A DNA stretch of 63,889 bases. Origin: Pseudoalteromonas fuliginea (GTDB taxonomy: Bacteria > Pseudomonadota > Gammaproteobacteria > Enterobacterales > Alteromonadaceae). The position numbers and the translations under genes are program-made. Location: the NCBI RefSeq assembly GCF_000690055.1, contig NZ_JJNZ01000021.1:1-63889 (forward strand). The letters are read 5' to 3'. Positions 16,963 to 26,751 of this stretch are shown piece by piece. Position 1 is the first letter of the stretch; each line of letters opens with the position of its first letter. The notes under the pieces are model-generated. The model saw nothing but the letters and a program-made list of their open reading frames with translations. It did not search any database and was not told where the DNA came from.

Positions 16963-18000
16963 ATGTCTTATTTATTAGATGCGCTAAAGCAGTCGCAGCA
17001 ATCAGATATGAGTGCTGAGCAGTACGACTTGCAATCAGAGCAGTTAAAACAACAACAAGCACTCAAGCGTTATAGACGATTAGCATTAGTTTTTGGTACA
17101 AGCTTAGGTGCTTTTATTGCTGTCGCTGGTGGCTTTACCGCCGGAAAGTGGTTTCAAAGTTCTACCTTATTAAACGCAGCGGGACCCGCTGTAATTAAGG
17201 TGGTGGAAAGCAAAAAATCATCGCCTAACAAAGACGTTAAAGAGGAAGATGCTGAAGCTGAAAAACAGCAAGTAGCTAAGTTAGAGCCTGCAAAAGTAGC
17301 TCCAACAAATACTGCAACAATTGAAGGTCAACTTGTGCATGTGCAAACCCCCAATGGTGTACAGCAAATGTTATTAACCCCAAATGGCCAGTATATTCCT
17401 ATGCCGTCGAGCCAGATCACGAGCGCAGCAGGTTATAATCAGCAAAATATGCAACAAGTAATGCCGATTCAAAATTATAATCAGCCAGCGTTTAACCCAC
17501 AAAATAATTACAATCCAAATAATGCACAAAACACTTCGGTATTCGGGCAAAATCAAAATACCGCTTCGGCTCAACTAGATATGAGTAAATATAAAGTACT
17601 GGGTAAGCCAATTAATGGTAGCAATCAATCTCAACAAGTGAGCTATCCTGAACTTGATGACGTGCCTACAACACTTAAAAATGCATTTGCGCAAGCGATA
17701 CAAGATGTCGAAAAAAATCAAGATTATGAAGTTACTCAAGCATCAAAAACGTCATCACGTGTTGAGCCTGTGGAGCTACTGCCTGATGGTTTGCAATCAA
17801 TGTTGCCTAGTATTAAATACCAAGCGCATATTTATTCATCCAGTGCTGATAAACGTTGGATAAAGTTAAATGGACGAGAGCTACATGAAGGAGAGAGTAT
17901 TGGTGCGCTAACGGTTAGAGAAATAACACCAGAGCAGAGCGTCCTTGATTTTGATGGTTACGAGTTTAGTTTAAAAGCATTGCAAGATTGGCCGCAATAA
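16963..18000 (+). CDS. gspB: type II secretion protein GspB/ExeB
   Basis: A 345-residue bitopic inner-membrane protein: the cytoplasmic N-terminus SYLLDALKQSQQ is the GspB signature, one transmembrane helix lies at about 40-62, then a long Asn/Gln-rich periplasmic linker (about 145-210), and a C-terminal GspB domain (about 280-345) containing KLNGRELHEGESIG and the final FSLKALQDW. It partners GspA in secretin assembly. The core gsp operon is not in the window, as in other genomes where gspAB are separate. Confidence 0.9.
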   Translation: MSYLLDALKQSQQSDMSAEQYDLQSEQLKQQQALKRYRRLALVFGTSLGAFIAVAGGFTAGKWFQSSTLLNAAGPAVIKVVESKKSSPNKDVKEEDAEAEKQQVAKLEPAKVAPTNTATIEGQLVHVQTPNGVQQMLLTPNGQYIPMPSSQITSAAGYNQQNMQQVMPIQNYNQPAFNPQNNYNPNNAQNTSVFGQNQNTASAQLDMSKYKVLGKPINGSNQSQQVSYPELDDVPTTLKNAFAQAIQDVEKNQDYEVTQASKTSSRVEPVELLPDGLQSMLPSIKYQAHIYSSSADKRWIKLNGRELHEGESIGALTVREITPEQSVLDFDGYEFSLKALQDWPQ

Positions 18001-18009
18001 GCGACCACT

Positions 18010-19203
18010 CTATGGCAGTATTGAATTTTTATAAAAACGTTCTAAATCAATATTATATTCTTTTGGTTTAACAGTTGATTCAAGGGTATCTAAAGTCTTT
18101 TTATTAGCTAAATCGATATCTTGTACTTCCGTATAACGGCTGTGTTTAGCGCTGTAAAATGTTTTTACTATCGGTTTTAGTGGCGATGCAGGGTTGCTTT
18201 CAGTCACTAGTCCGACTTTTTGGCTTGATAACCTTACTAAAGTCCCAACCGGGTGAATACCAATGCATTGAATGAATTTAGTAAGCAGCACAGGGTCAAA
18301 ACTATCGGGGCAGCCTTCTTTTAATATTTTAAATGCTTTAATAGGTTCCATGCCAGCTTTATAAACGCGTTCAGCGGTTAATGCATCATAAACATCAACA
18401 ATTGAGGCCATGCGCACATATTGGCTTATTTCATTGCCTTTTTTACCAAACGGATAACCTTTGCCATCCAAACGCTCATGATGCATACCAGCAATATCAA
18501 CAGCGATTCCTTTTAAGCCAGACCCTTCTAAAATTTCTTTACTAAAAAGGGAATGTTTTTTCATTATTTCGAATTCAGCGTCGCTAAAACGACCCGGTTT
18601 ATTGAGAATTTCGTCAGGTATTTTTATTTTACCAATATCATGTAACAAAGCACCTGTTGTTAATTGTTCGATAATCTCTTTATCTATTTCTAAGTGCTTA
18701 GCAAAAATACTCATTAAAATAGAAACATTAATAGAGTGCTCAAGTAAATAAGCATCTTTTTGACGCATTTGTGTAAGGCACGCTAACGCATCTTGATTTC
18801 TAAACACTGAATCCATAAAGCCACTTGCAAGCTCTCTAAAAGGGGCTATATCTATTTTTCGGCCAGCTTTTATTTCTTTAAATGCTTTGAGTTGAAGTGT
18901 TTTAGCTTCGTCATAAAGCTTTTTAGCTTTGCCCATTTCTTGTTCTGCACTGTGTGCTTTTTGCCAAGGGTCTCGTTTGATTTTTACTGCAGAAGTGCTT
19001 TCTGGCTCTTTTTCAGGAACTGTATTGACAAGGGTTTTATCAGGATCTATTTCTACTTCTAAGATCCCTGCTTTTTTTAGCTTATCAATATCCGCTTGAG
19101 TTTTAACCCAGCCTTGGCTTTTAACTTTAATGCGACCTGTTTGCTTAGTAACATGTTGTACAAACATACCAGGAAGTAATTGTGAAATAAGAATGGTTTT
19201 CAA
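18010..19203 (-). CDS. HD-GYP cyclic di-GMP phosphodiesterase with DUF3391
   Basis: A 397-residue cytoplasmic protein with an N-terminal DUF3391 domain (about 1-130) and an HD-GYP domain. The metal-binding HD (LLHDIGK, about 190) and the HHERLDGKGYP motif (about 241-251) are intact, so it should hydrolyse cyclic di-GMP. It has no membrane segment or receiver. The frame begins with TTG, with no strong ribosome site visible. It is convergent with gspB (9 bp) and lies downstream of putA on the same strand. Confidence 0.92.
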   Translation of the reverse strand: MKTILISQLLPGMFVQHVTKQTGRIKVKSQGWVKTQADIDKLKKAGILEVEIDPDKTLVNTVPEKEPESTSAVKIKRDPWQKAHSAEQEMGKAKKLYDEAKTLQLKAFKEIKAGRKIDIAPFRELASGFMDSVFRNQDALACLTQMRQKDAYLLEHSINVSILMSIFAKHLEIDKEIIEQLTTGALLHDIGKIKIPDEILNKPGRFSDAEFEIMKKHSLFSKEILEGSGLKGIAVDIAGMHHERLDGKGYPFGKKGNEISQYVRMASIVDVYDALTAERVYKAGMEPIKAFKILKEGCPDSFDPVLLTKFIQCIGIHPVGTLVRLSSQKVGLVTESNPASPLKPIVKTFYSAKHSRYTEVQDIDLANKKTLDTLESTVKPKEYNIDLERFYKNSILP

Positions 19204-19263
19204 TTTAATAACTTATATAGTTTGACTAACTATAAAGTAACAAACTTTACGCTATTTACATAG

Positions 19264-19287
19264 TAAAAAGGCACCTTTAGGTGCCTC
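19264..19287 (-). terminator. putA terminator
   Basis: On the minus strand AGGCACC-TAAA-GGTGCCT is followed by TTTTT, 30 bp past the putA stop. Confidence 0.88.
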
Positions 19288-19316
19288 TCGTGTCTACTAA
19301 GAAATTAGTTTTCTAA

Positions 19317-22300
19317 TTACTCATCATCTTCAACAAGCGTCATTAGTGATGTGTTACCACCTGATGCTGTTGTATCAATACTGATTGTTTTTTCAGTAAT
19401 AAGACGTTTGATTAACGTATCGTAATACTCAGAGCTAATTACTGGTAAAATAGCACCTTTACGCTGTGCTAGCTGCTGGCTAAAGTAGCCTAAGCGAGAC
19501 GAGCGAGCAGCAACTACTGCACCTGCTAAATGAGGGTGAGCCAAGATAGCTTGTAACTGATTAGGTTTAGCTACTTGGAAAACACCTTCAGCAACACCTG
19601 TAGAGATAAATTTATCTTTAAAGGCAACAGCTTCATCATAAAACAGCTCAGACGCTACAGTAATTACCGTATTACCTGCGGCAATAGCGGTAATGATAGA
19701 CAATGCCCAGAAGTTAAATGATGTGCTCTTATCTGCATAACACACGACACAACCACGCGCTTCTAGATGAAGTGTATTAGACTCACCCGTTGGCCCAGGC
19801 AGGGTAGTAAATTTACGCATGTGCTTTTCAAGGCGGTTAAGCTGTGCACGAGCTTCTGATAGTGTTAATGCCAAATCGTCTGCTAAATCGTCGATAATTT
19901 CTACCGTCGCGATTTTAGCAAGCAACTGACGTACAGCCGAAACACGGTCATTTAGCGGTGTTGCACGCCAAATCTTTTCATCGCGCATTGAGTTAGCCAT
20001 TAGCTTTTTAACTTGTTCATTTGCACCACTGTAGTGGTGTAAATCAAGTTCGTCTGGCGTCAGGTTTGTCATTTGCACGTTATCTGGTGATGCCTTTTCT
20101 TTTACTAAACGTTGAAGGTAGTTAGGGCCACCGGCTTTAGGGCCAGTACCTGATAAACCACGGCCACCAAATGGTTGCACACCAACAATAGCACCAATCA
20201 TGTTGCGGTTAATGTAAACATTACCCGCACGTGACATTTTAGCAAGGTATTCACAGCGCTCTTCAATACGTGAATGTACACCCATTGTTAAGCCATAACC
20301 TGTGTTGTTAATTTGATCCATCACATCATCAAGTTCGCTCGATTTAAAACGCACAATATGAACACATGGGCCAAATACTTCACGTTTAAGTACTGATAAG
20401 TCCTTAATTTCATATAAACGAGGCGCAAAAAAGAATGCACCATTTAATGTATTATCAGGAATTTTGCACTCGTAATGCAGTGTTGCATTACCTTTTAAGT
20501 ACTCAACATGGTCGTTTAAGTTTTTAAGTGCTTTTTCATCAATTACAGGGCCTACATCAGTTGATAGTAACGATGGATCGCCAATGTGTAACTCAGCTAG
20601 AGCCCCTTTAAGCATATCGATGATGCCATCAGCTACGTCTTCTTGAATAAATAGAACACGAAGAGCCGAACAACGTTGCCCAGCACTTTGAAAACCAGAA
20701 CTGATCACATCGTCAACTACTTGCTCAGGAAGCGCCGTTGAGTCAACAATCATACAGTTTTGGCCACCAGTTTCTGCAATTAACGGAACTTGAATATCGT
20801 TACGTGCAGCAAGTGTTTGAGAAATTAATGTGCCTGTTTCAGTAGAGCCGGTAAACATAATTGCTTGAATGCGTTCATCAGGAACAATTGTTTTACCTAC
20901 TTCACTACCACGAGCAATAACCGGTTGAACAACATGTTCAGGTAAGCCAACAGACAGCATTAGTTCAATTGCACGAAGGGCAATTAAGCTTGTTTGTTCA
21001 GCAGGTTTTGCTATTACTGTGTTACCTGTAACAATGGCAGCAGCCACTTGGCCTAAGAATATTGCAAGCGGGAAGTTCCACGGGCTGATACATAAAATAA
21101 CGCCACGGGCTTCAAAGCGTTCATCTTGCGATAACTCTTCAGCGCGCGCCGCGTAGTAACGACAAAAATCAACCGCTTCACGCACTTCATCAATACCGTC
21201 TTGTGCTACTTTACCCGCTTCTTTAATACAGATAGCGACTAGTTCGTCGTGATGACGCTCTAAAATATCAGCAACGCGACGCAGTAAATTTGCACGTTCT
21301 TTTACTGATGTTTGCGACCATGATTCAAAAGCTGCTTCTGCGTTAGCCAGTAATACTTTCATCTCTTCGCCAGTTTGTAATTTAACGTGGCCGATGATTT
21401 CTTTATGATTCGCTGGGTTTTTAACGGCTAATGAGCCTTCAGGTACTTGGCTTTGCTCAATTAAATGCTCATTAAACCAGCTTTCAAGATTCTCTTTGAA
21501 AGGGGTAATAACGTTAATGTCGGTTAAATCCATGCCTTTAGAGTTAGCACGTTCTTCACCGTATAAATTAATTGGCATTTTAATTTGCGTATTATACTTG
21601 TTACGTAAGCCTTGTAATGTTTCTACAGGATCTGGTAATAGCGATTCAACAGGTTTAGATGTATCTACAATGGCATTTACAAATGATGAGTTAGCGCCAT
21701 TTTCTAATAAACGACGAACAAGGTATGCAAGTAGGTCTTCGTGTTGACCAACTGGTGCGTATACTCGGCACTGAATTTTTTCCTCGTTTACGATTTGGTC
21801 GAATAATGACTCACCCATACCGTGCAAACGTTGAAATTCAAAACCTGTATTGTCGCCTTTGGCTACTTCTAAAATAGTCGCGGCAGTGTAAGCGTTATGT
21901 GTAGCAAATTGCGGATAAAGCACATCGCGCGCTTCAAGCATTTTAATAGCACACGCTTTGTAAGAAACATCGGTTGTGGCTTTACGTGTAAATACGGGGT
22001 AGTGATCCAAACCATCTTGTTGTGTGGTTTTAATCTCTGTATCCCAATAAGCACCCTTAACTAAACGGACCATCATTTTACGACCAACGCGGGTCGCAAG
22101 CTCGGTTAGCCATTCAATTACAAAAATAGCACGTTTCTGGTACGCTTGAACCGCTAAGCCAAATCCTTGCCAATCACCAAGATCTTCATCGCTAAATACC
22201 GCTTCAATTACATCTAATGAAATATCTAAACGGTCAGCTTCTTCGGCATCAACGGTAAAGCCGATATCGTATTTTTTAGCGGCAAGAGCAAGTTCTTTTA

Positions 22301-23120
22301 ACTTAGGGACTATTTCTTCCATCACACGGTCTTTATGAGTGAACTCATAGCGTGGATGAATAGCCGAAAGTTTAACTGAAATACCAGGGCTCTTAATTGG
22401 GCCACGACCATTGGCCGCTTTACCAATTGAGTGTATAGCATTCATGTAGCTGTCAAAGTAACGCTTTGCATCTTTCATTGTGCGCGCGCCTTCGCCTAGC
22501 ATATCGTAAGAATATACATAGCCTTTTTGCTCTGTATCGGCAGCACGTTCAATTGCTTCGTCAATGGTACGGCCCATAACGAATTGCTTGCCCATAATTT
22601 TCATAGCAAAATTTACGGATTTACGAATAACTGGCTCACCTAAACGACCAATGGTCTTTTTAAGCATGCCGAACTGTTGTTCTTTCGTTTTATCTGTGTA
22701 GTTAACCATTTTACCGGTAACTAATAATCCCCAAGAAGACGCGTTTACAAATAAAGAATCGCTGCTGCCTAAATGAGAGCTCCAATCACCTTTGGCCAAC
22801 TTGTCGCGAATAAGTACATCTTGAGTTGCTTTGTCTGGTACGCGAAGCAGAGCTTCGGCCAAACACATTAATACAACACCTTCTTCACTAGAGAGTGAGA
22901 ATTCATTTAAAAGTGCGTCAACACCGCCTTGTCCATCTTGCTCTTTACGAATGTTTAAAACAATCTGGCGGGCTCTTTCCCATGCACGGCTTCGTGCTTT
23001 TACGCCCACTTCTGCAAGCGGTAAAATATGATCGATAACCGCATTTTCGTCTATGCGGTAAAAGTCACGAATTTTCTGTCTAATAGGACAGTTAGTAGTT
23101 AAATCGCCGTTGAATAACAT
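19317..23120 (-). CDS. putA: bifunctional proline dehydrogenase / P5C dehydrogenase PutA
   Basis: Oxidises proline to glutamate in two steps with channelled P5C. From ATG 23120 the protein has 1267 residues: an arm and FAD-dependent proline dehydrogenase barrel (about 80-500), then an aldehyde dehydrogenase domain (about 540-1030) with the catalytic Cys in SAGQRCSALR and the ISPWNFPLAIFLG region, and a C-terminal domain. The ribbon-helix-helix repressor domain of E. coli PutA is missing, so this form cannot repress itself. A divergent Lrp-family gene probably does that work. A TTG two codons upstream is open but GAGGG sits properly for ATG 23120. Confidence 0.96.
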   Translation of the reverse strand: MLFNGDLTTNCPIRQKIRDFYRIDENAVIDHILPLAEVGVKARSRAWERARQIVLNIRKEQDGQGGVDALLNEFSLSSEEGVVLMCLAEALLRVPDKATQDVLIRDKLAKGDWSSHLGSSDSLFVNASSWGLLVTGKMVNYTDKTKEQQFGMLKKTIGRLGEPVIRKSVNFAMKIMGKQFVMGRTIDEAIERAADTEQKGYVYSYDMLGEGARTMKDAKRYFDSYMNAIHSIGKAANGRGPIKSPGISVKLSAIHPRYEFTHKDRVMEEIVPKLKELALAAKKYDIGFTVDAEEADRLDISLDVIEAVFSDEDLGDWQGFGLAVQAYQKRAIFVIEWLTELATRVGRKMMVRLVKGAYWDTEIKTTQQDGLDHYPVFTRKATTDVSYKACAIKMLEARDVLYPQFATHNAYTAATILEVAKGDNTGFEFQRLHGMGESLFDQIVNEEKIQCRVYAPVGQHEDLLAYLVRRLLENGANSSFVNAIVDTSKPVESLLPDPVETLQGLRNKYNTQIKMPINLYGEERANSKGMDLTDINVITPFKENLESWFNEHLIEQSQVPEGSLAVKNPANHKEIIGHVKLQTGEEMKVLLANAEAAFESWSQTSVKERANLLRRVADILERHHDELVAICIKEAGKVAQDGIDEVREAVDFCRYYAARAEELSQDERFEARGVILCISPWNFPLAIFLGQVAAAIVTGNTVIAKPAEQTSLIALRAIELMLSVGLPEHVVQPVIARGSEVGKTIVPDERIQAIMFTGSTETGTLISQTLAARNDIQVPLIAETGGQNCMIVDSTALPEQVVDDVISSGFQSAGQRCSALRVLFIQEDVADGIIDMLKGALAELHIGDPSLLSTDVGPVIDEKALKNLNDHVEYLKGNATLHYECKIPDNTLNGAFFFAPRLYEIKDLSVLKREVFGPCVHIVRFKSSELDDVMDQINNTGYGLTMGVHSRIEERCEYLAKMSRAGNVYINRNMIGAIVGVQPFGGRGLSGTGPKAGGPNYLQRLVKEKASPDNVQMTNLTPDELDLHHYSGANEQVKKLMANSMRDEKIWRATPLNDRVSAVRQLLAKIATVEIIDDLADDLALTLSEARAQLNRLEKHMRKFTTLPGPTGESNTLHLEARGCVVCYADKSTSFNFWALSIITAIAAGNTVITVASELFYDEAVAFKDKFISTGVAEGVFQVAKPNQLQAILAHPHLAGAVVAARSSRLGYFSQQLAQRKGAILPVISSEYYDTLIKRLITEKTISIDTTASGGNTSLMTLVEDDE

Positions 23121-23212
23121 AAGCAACCCTCAGGAGTGTTTAGGATTTAAAGTAAAATTAATTACCAATAAATTATCAGTGATATTGTGAGTGCATTCTA
23201 ATTAAAATTCCG

Positions 23213-23224
23213 CAGAATATGCTG
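23213..23224. promoter_or_regulatory. palindrome in the putA/Lrp divergent spacer
   Basis: CAGAATATGCTG is an imperfect palindrome with CAG/CTG ends and an AT core, the style of an Lrp-family site. It lies about midway between the divergent putA and Lrp starts. The functional role is inference. Confidence 0.4.
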
Positions 23225-23290
23225 GTTAAATTTCGCGATTTACGATAATTTACAGGGCATAAATTTAACTTATCCGCATAAAATTCTGTT

Positions 23291-23773
23291 ATGACAATTC
23301 CAAATAGATTACGCATGCTAGATCGTATCGATTTAGCCATACTAGACGTTCTACAAAAGAACGGCAGAATTTCTAATGTTAACCTGGCAAAACAGGTTAA
23401 CTTGAGCCCTAGCCCATGCCTTGATCGTGTTAAACGTTTAGAGCAAGAGGGCTACATAGAAGGCTATTATGCAAAACTTAGTGAAGCTAAGCTAAATCAA
23501 AGCTTAGTTGCTCATGTGCAAGTTTCGCTTGTTACCTCAAATACAGCCGTATTTAAAGTGTTTAGAGAGCATATTTTAAAAATTAAGCAAGTGGTTGAAT
23601 GCGACATGGTTGCTGGTGGCTATGATTATTTATTAAAAATACGCGTGTCTAACATGGAAGAGTATAGACAAGTATTGGGGGATTTAGTTGATATACCGGG
23701 AGTCGGTACGCACCACACTTATATGGTGATTGAAAAAATTAAACAAGACGATGGTTTACTAATTGATATTTAG
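23291..23773 (+). CDS. Lrp/AsnC-family regulator, probable PutR
   Basis: A 160-residue Lrp-family protein: winged helix-turn-helix at about 10-62 (NVNLAKQVNLSPSPCLDRVKRLE) and an effector-binding RAM domain with VAGGYDYLLKIRV. Position (divergent, 170 bp from a PutA that lacks its DNA-binding domain) suggests a proline-responsive activator of putA like PutR/BkdR of Pseudomonas and Agrobacterium. The ATG at 23291 is likely; MLDRIDLAI eight codons later is an alternative. Confidence 0.92.
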   Translation: MTIPNRLRMLDRIDLAILDVLQKNGRISNVNLAKQVNLSPSPCLDRVKRLEQEGYIEGYYAKLSEAKLNQSLVAHVQVSLVTSNTAVFKVFREHILKIKQVVECDMVAGGYDYLLKIRVSNMEEYRQVLGDLVDIPGVGTHHTYMVIEKIKQDDGLLIDI

Positions 23774-23786
23774 TTTGTTCTAAAAT

Positions 23787-23816
23787 GTGTGAGCTTGCGG
23801 CTAAGCAGGCTCACAC
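23787..23816. terminator. convergent hairpin Lrp/mscS
   Basis: GTGTGAGC / GCTCACAC, a perfect 8-bp stem with a 14-nt loop between two convergent genes; short T/A stretches follow on both strands. Confidence 0.65.
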
Positions 23817-23827
23817 TTAAAACTAAA

Positions 23828-24664
23828 TTAACTTTCTAAACCGTTTTTATTAATTGTAATAACGCGTTGAGGAAATGGAATTTCAATCTTAGCGTTGTTA
23901 ATTGCTTTATAAACACCGCCGTTAATAGCCAGTTTGGTTTCGATAATTTTAGTAGTAGGCACCCAATATCTGTAGCTGATTGTAACACCGCTATCGGCAA
24001 AACGTTCAATACCGACCTGCGATAATGGGTTTTGCGCGACCAGTTTGTGCGCTTTAAGTACCTCTTCAATAAGACTAATGGCGCTATCAGAACATGCACT
24101 ATAAGCTATGTCTATTTCACCTTTGACCAATGAGTAACTAAACGAGTTGTGAAGTATTTCGCCCACAATATGTTTATTTGGAATAGTAATTTCTACTTTT
24201 TCTTCATTGATTAAAATTGTGTAGCCAAGCTCAATTGTTTTAACTTGGCCGCTTACATTTTTAACTTCAATAGTATCACCAACAACAAAAGGTCGAGTGG
24301 CTATAATGGCAAGGCCTGCACCATAGTTAGAGAGCATTCCTTGTAGTGCTAAACCTGCACCTAAAGACGCAGCACCAATAGCTGCTACAAATGGCGTAAC
24401 GCTGATACCTATTTTGCCAAGTGCAATAATTATAACCATTACAATTAGCAGTACTTTTACCACGCTACTGACAAAGTTAGTGAGCGTAATGTCAACATTA
24501 TGGCGGGTCATTAACGCTGCTACAAATTTGGCAAGCTTTTGCGCTATCCACAAACCAATGAGGACGATAAAAATAGCACCGACAATTTGCATACTGTAGG
24601 TAACCATATACTCAGTAAGCATGGTGTAATATTTTTCAAACTGTTCGATTTCAGAACTGATCAT
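23828..24664 (-). CDS. MscS-family mechanosensitive channel
   Basis: Small-conductance mechanosensitive channel, 278 residues from ATG 24664. TM1-TM2 cover about 20-85, and TM3 carries the Gly/Ala-rich pore helix (AAIGAASLGAGLALQGMLSNYGAG), then the beta domain and mixed domain of the cytoplasmic cage. The frame is open another 61 codons upstream into the lrgB-like gene, but that stretch is Cys/Arg-rich, unlike MscS, and would overlap lrgB by 145 bp, so I reject it. It releases solutes on hypo-osmotic shock. Confidence 0.92.
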   Translation of the reverse strand: MISSEIEQFEKYYTMLTEYMVTYSMQIVGAIFIVLIGLWIAQKLAKFVAALMTRHNVDITLTNFVSSVVKVLLIVMVIIIALGKIGISVTPFVAAIGAASLGAGLALQGMLSNYGAGLAIIATRPFVVGDTIEVKNVSGQVKTIELGYTILINEEKVEITIPNKHIVGEILHNSFSYSLVKGEIDIAYSACSDSAISLIEEVLKAHKLVAQNPLSQVGIERFADSGVTISYRYWVPTTKIIETKLAINGGVYKAINNAKIEIPFPQRVITINKNGLES

Positions 24665-24702
24665 AAAGCGCTCTATGTTAGGGCTATGTTGTATTTTTCC
24701 AA

Positions 24703-25446
24703 CTATAGCAAAATGTTGACTAAAAATGGATATAACAGCGGTACTATAATCGCTGTTAGTAAAGCGCTTAGCGCCATTGCAACCGATGAGTAAGCGCCAA
24801 CTTTTGGATGCTCGGCAATAGCAGCGGCAGTCCCAATTGCATGACAAGCTGTGCCCATGGCAACGCCTTGAGATTCGTGATTAAAAATATTAACGAGTTT
24901 AAAAAGCATAAAACCAAATAAAGCCCCAAGTAAACCAATAAAAATAACTAAAGCTGCAGCAAGTGAACTGATTCCACCCAATGAATCAGTGACGATTAAA
25001 GATATAGGTGTAGTGACACTGAGTGCGGCAACCGATGCACTTAGCTGCGCTGGCGCATTAAATAATATGCTTAGCAAAAATGCCACAACGGTTGCGTTAA
25101 CAATACCTAAGCTACATGTTGCGACTATAAGTAATAGATTTTTTCGTACGTGTGTAAACTGCTGATATAAAGGAAGCGCTAAAGCGACAATTGCGGGCTC
25201 TAATAACCAGCTTAGCAATTTGCTGTGCGTGGCAAATTGCGTATAAGGCAAATTTAGATTAACGAGGAATAAAGCGATAATACTAATACTTAAAAATACG
25301 GGGTTGGTGAGCGATTTTAATACGCTGTTTTTTACACTTTGGTTTACGGCCCTTAGTGCTAAAAACAATGCAATTATAAAAGGAATACTTAGCCACCATA
25401 AAGTAGGCTGTAGCTCTGAAATAGCGGAAAAAGTAAAATCAGTCAT
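24703..25446 (-). CDS. lrgB: LrgB/CidB-family membrane protein
   Basis: A 247-residue multi-pass protein of the LrgB/CidB (YohK) family; typical motifs are VTTPISLIVTDSLGG and the GTACHAIGTAAAI region near the C-terminus. With LrgA it forms a holin/antiholin-like or metabolite-export pair; in plants and bacteria related proteins move glycolate or pyruvate, so the lysis role is not certain. ATG 25446 overlaps the lrgA stop by 8 bp, showing coupling. A longer frame to 25473 is possible but lies in lrgA. Confidence 0.92.
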   Translation of the reverse strand: MTDFTFSAISELQPTLWWLSIPFIIALFLALRAVNQSVKNSVLKSLTNPVFLSISIIALFLVNLNLPYTQFATHSKLLSWLLEPAIVALALPLYQQFTHVRKNLLLIVATCSLGIVNATVVAFLLSILFNAPAQLSASVAALSVTTPISLIVTDSLGGISSLAAALVIFIGLLGALFGFMLFKLVNIFNHESQGVAMGTACHAIGTAAAIAEHPKVGAYSSVAMALSALLTAIIVPLLYPFLVNILL

Positions 25447-25792
25447 TATTTTCTTTTCCCTTAAAGTACGCAATTACACTGCTAACAAGCAATAAGGTAG
25501 TTATAGGAACTAGCAACACAACTGATGCTAAAAATGCCCAGTGCGATTTTATAAGGCCGAGATGTTCAATAAATCCCACACCCGCAGGAATGAAAAATAT
25601 AGGCATAATATTTAAAATAGGGGAGGCGCATGGTTTTACATGTTGCTCTTTTACAATACCCGATAAAAGTAAAACTAATAAAATAACCATAGCGAGTAAC
25701 GGTGCAGGAAAGCTTCCACCAATAAAGTGCATAATGAGTTTAGCGCAGGCTAAACATAGTAAAATAATAGCGCTACTGAGCAGATATTTCAT
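25439..25792 (-). CDS. lrgA: LrgA/CidA-family holin-like protein
   Basis: A 117-residue four-pass protein of the LrgA/CidA (YohJ) family, with LLVLLLSGIVKEQHVKP and the FFIPAGVGFIEH signature. It is the first gene of the lrgA-lrgB pair. ATG 25792 is preceded by an in-frame TTG at 25795; the ATG is the simpler start. Confidence 0.9.
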   Translation of the reverse strand: MKYLLSSAIILLCLACAKLIMHFIGGSFPAPLLAMVILLVLLLSGIVKEQHVKPCASPILNIMPIFFIPAGVGFIEHLGLIKSHWAFLASVVLLVPITTLLLVSSVIAYFKGKENND

Positions 25793-25855
25793 CAAAGTGG
25801 CTCACAGAAAAGATAAGAGCTTAACTTTAACAAATCAAACTCTTTTATGCATTGT

Positions 25856-26647
25856 CTACCAGTGCTTTGTATTTGCGTAGGTTATGTCCGCTTTTCCTTT
25901 TGCTTTAGCAATTGCTTTTTTAGTGTTTGGGTTTAGCAATAAGCGAATTTGGCTGAAGGTTTCTTTAGCGAGTATTTTTCGTTGGTTTGGTTTATAGCTA
26001 AGTTGTGTAACACGTTTAATAGCAGCAAGCGTATCGGGTGAGCGCTCGAGTAATGTATTGAGCATGTTTTGCGTGGCTTGTTGAGTATCATCGGTAAGCT
26101 GAGTAACCAAACCTAGCTCATTTGCTTGTTGTGCTGTGATTGGGTTTGCGTGGCTTGCAAGCCAAAGTGCTTGGTCACGCTTAACTAAACCGCTCATCAT
26201 TACATTTGCGCCCATATCGGGGCACAGCCCCCAGCGTGCTTCCATAATGGCAAGCTTGGCATCAACATGAACAATCCTGTAATCGGCACCTAGTGCTATT
26301 TGTAAGCCCCCTCCTAAACAGTTGCCATCAATTTGTGCAATAACAGGAACGCTTAGTGACTGCCAGCCTAATACTACTTTTTGCGCTAAGTTTTGATTGC
26401 CAGGTAACCATTTGAGCAATAATTTTATAATATTCAATGGTGCCGCCATGACAGCTGATATATCAAGGCCTGCACAAAAATGCTCGCCATCGCCTTTTAT
26501 TACTACAGCACGAATACTGCGATCTCTTTTTATGCTTTTAATGGCTTTGTTTAACTCTACAAACATTTGAAAGCTTAATGCGTTTTGCTTTTTTGCTCTA
26601 CTAAGCGTGACGGTAGCAATGCCATGTTGTTTTTCTAGTTTTATCAT
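25856..26647 (-). CDS. enoyl-CoA hydratase/isomerase (crotonase) family protein
   Basis: A 263-residue crotonase-fold protein. The oxyanion-hole regions are visible as GEHFCAGLDISAV (about 51-63) and DGNCLGGGLQIALGADYRI (about 103-121). The usual catalytic Glu position near EARWGLCPDMG is present in part; many such stand-alone crotonases act on unknown acyl-CoAs. GAGGAG lies upstream of the ATG. It is transcribed away from the DUF440 gene and stands alone. Confidence 0.9.
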   Translation of the reverse strand: MIKLEKQHGIATVTLSRAKKQNALSFQMFVELNKAIKSIKRDRSIRAVVIKGDGEHFCAGLDISAVMAAPLNIIKLLLKWLPGNQNLAQKVVLGWQSLSVPVIAQIDGNCLGGGLQIALGADYRIVHVDAKLAIMEARWGLCPDMGANVMMSGLVKRDQALWLASHANPITAQQANELGLVTQLTDDTQQATQNMLNTLLERSPDTLAAIKRVTQLSYKPNQRKILAKETFSQIRLLLNPNTKKAIAKAKGKADITYANTKHW

Positions 26648-26751
26648 TACACACTCCTCTGACCTGTTACTTGAGCTTATGTTGTTAAGTTAACTAAGTA
26701 AAGAGAGAAAGTTTTTACACAAAAAATGAATTAATTGAGTAATTCAAAGTC

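Noticed and set aside
24665..24847. N-terminal extension of the MscS gene
   Set aside because: Would overlap lrgB by 145 bp and reads as non-native Cys/Arg-rich sequence.
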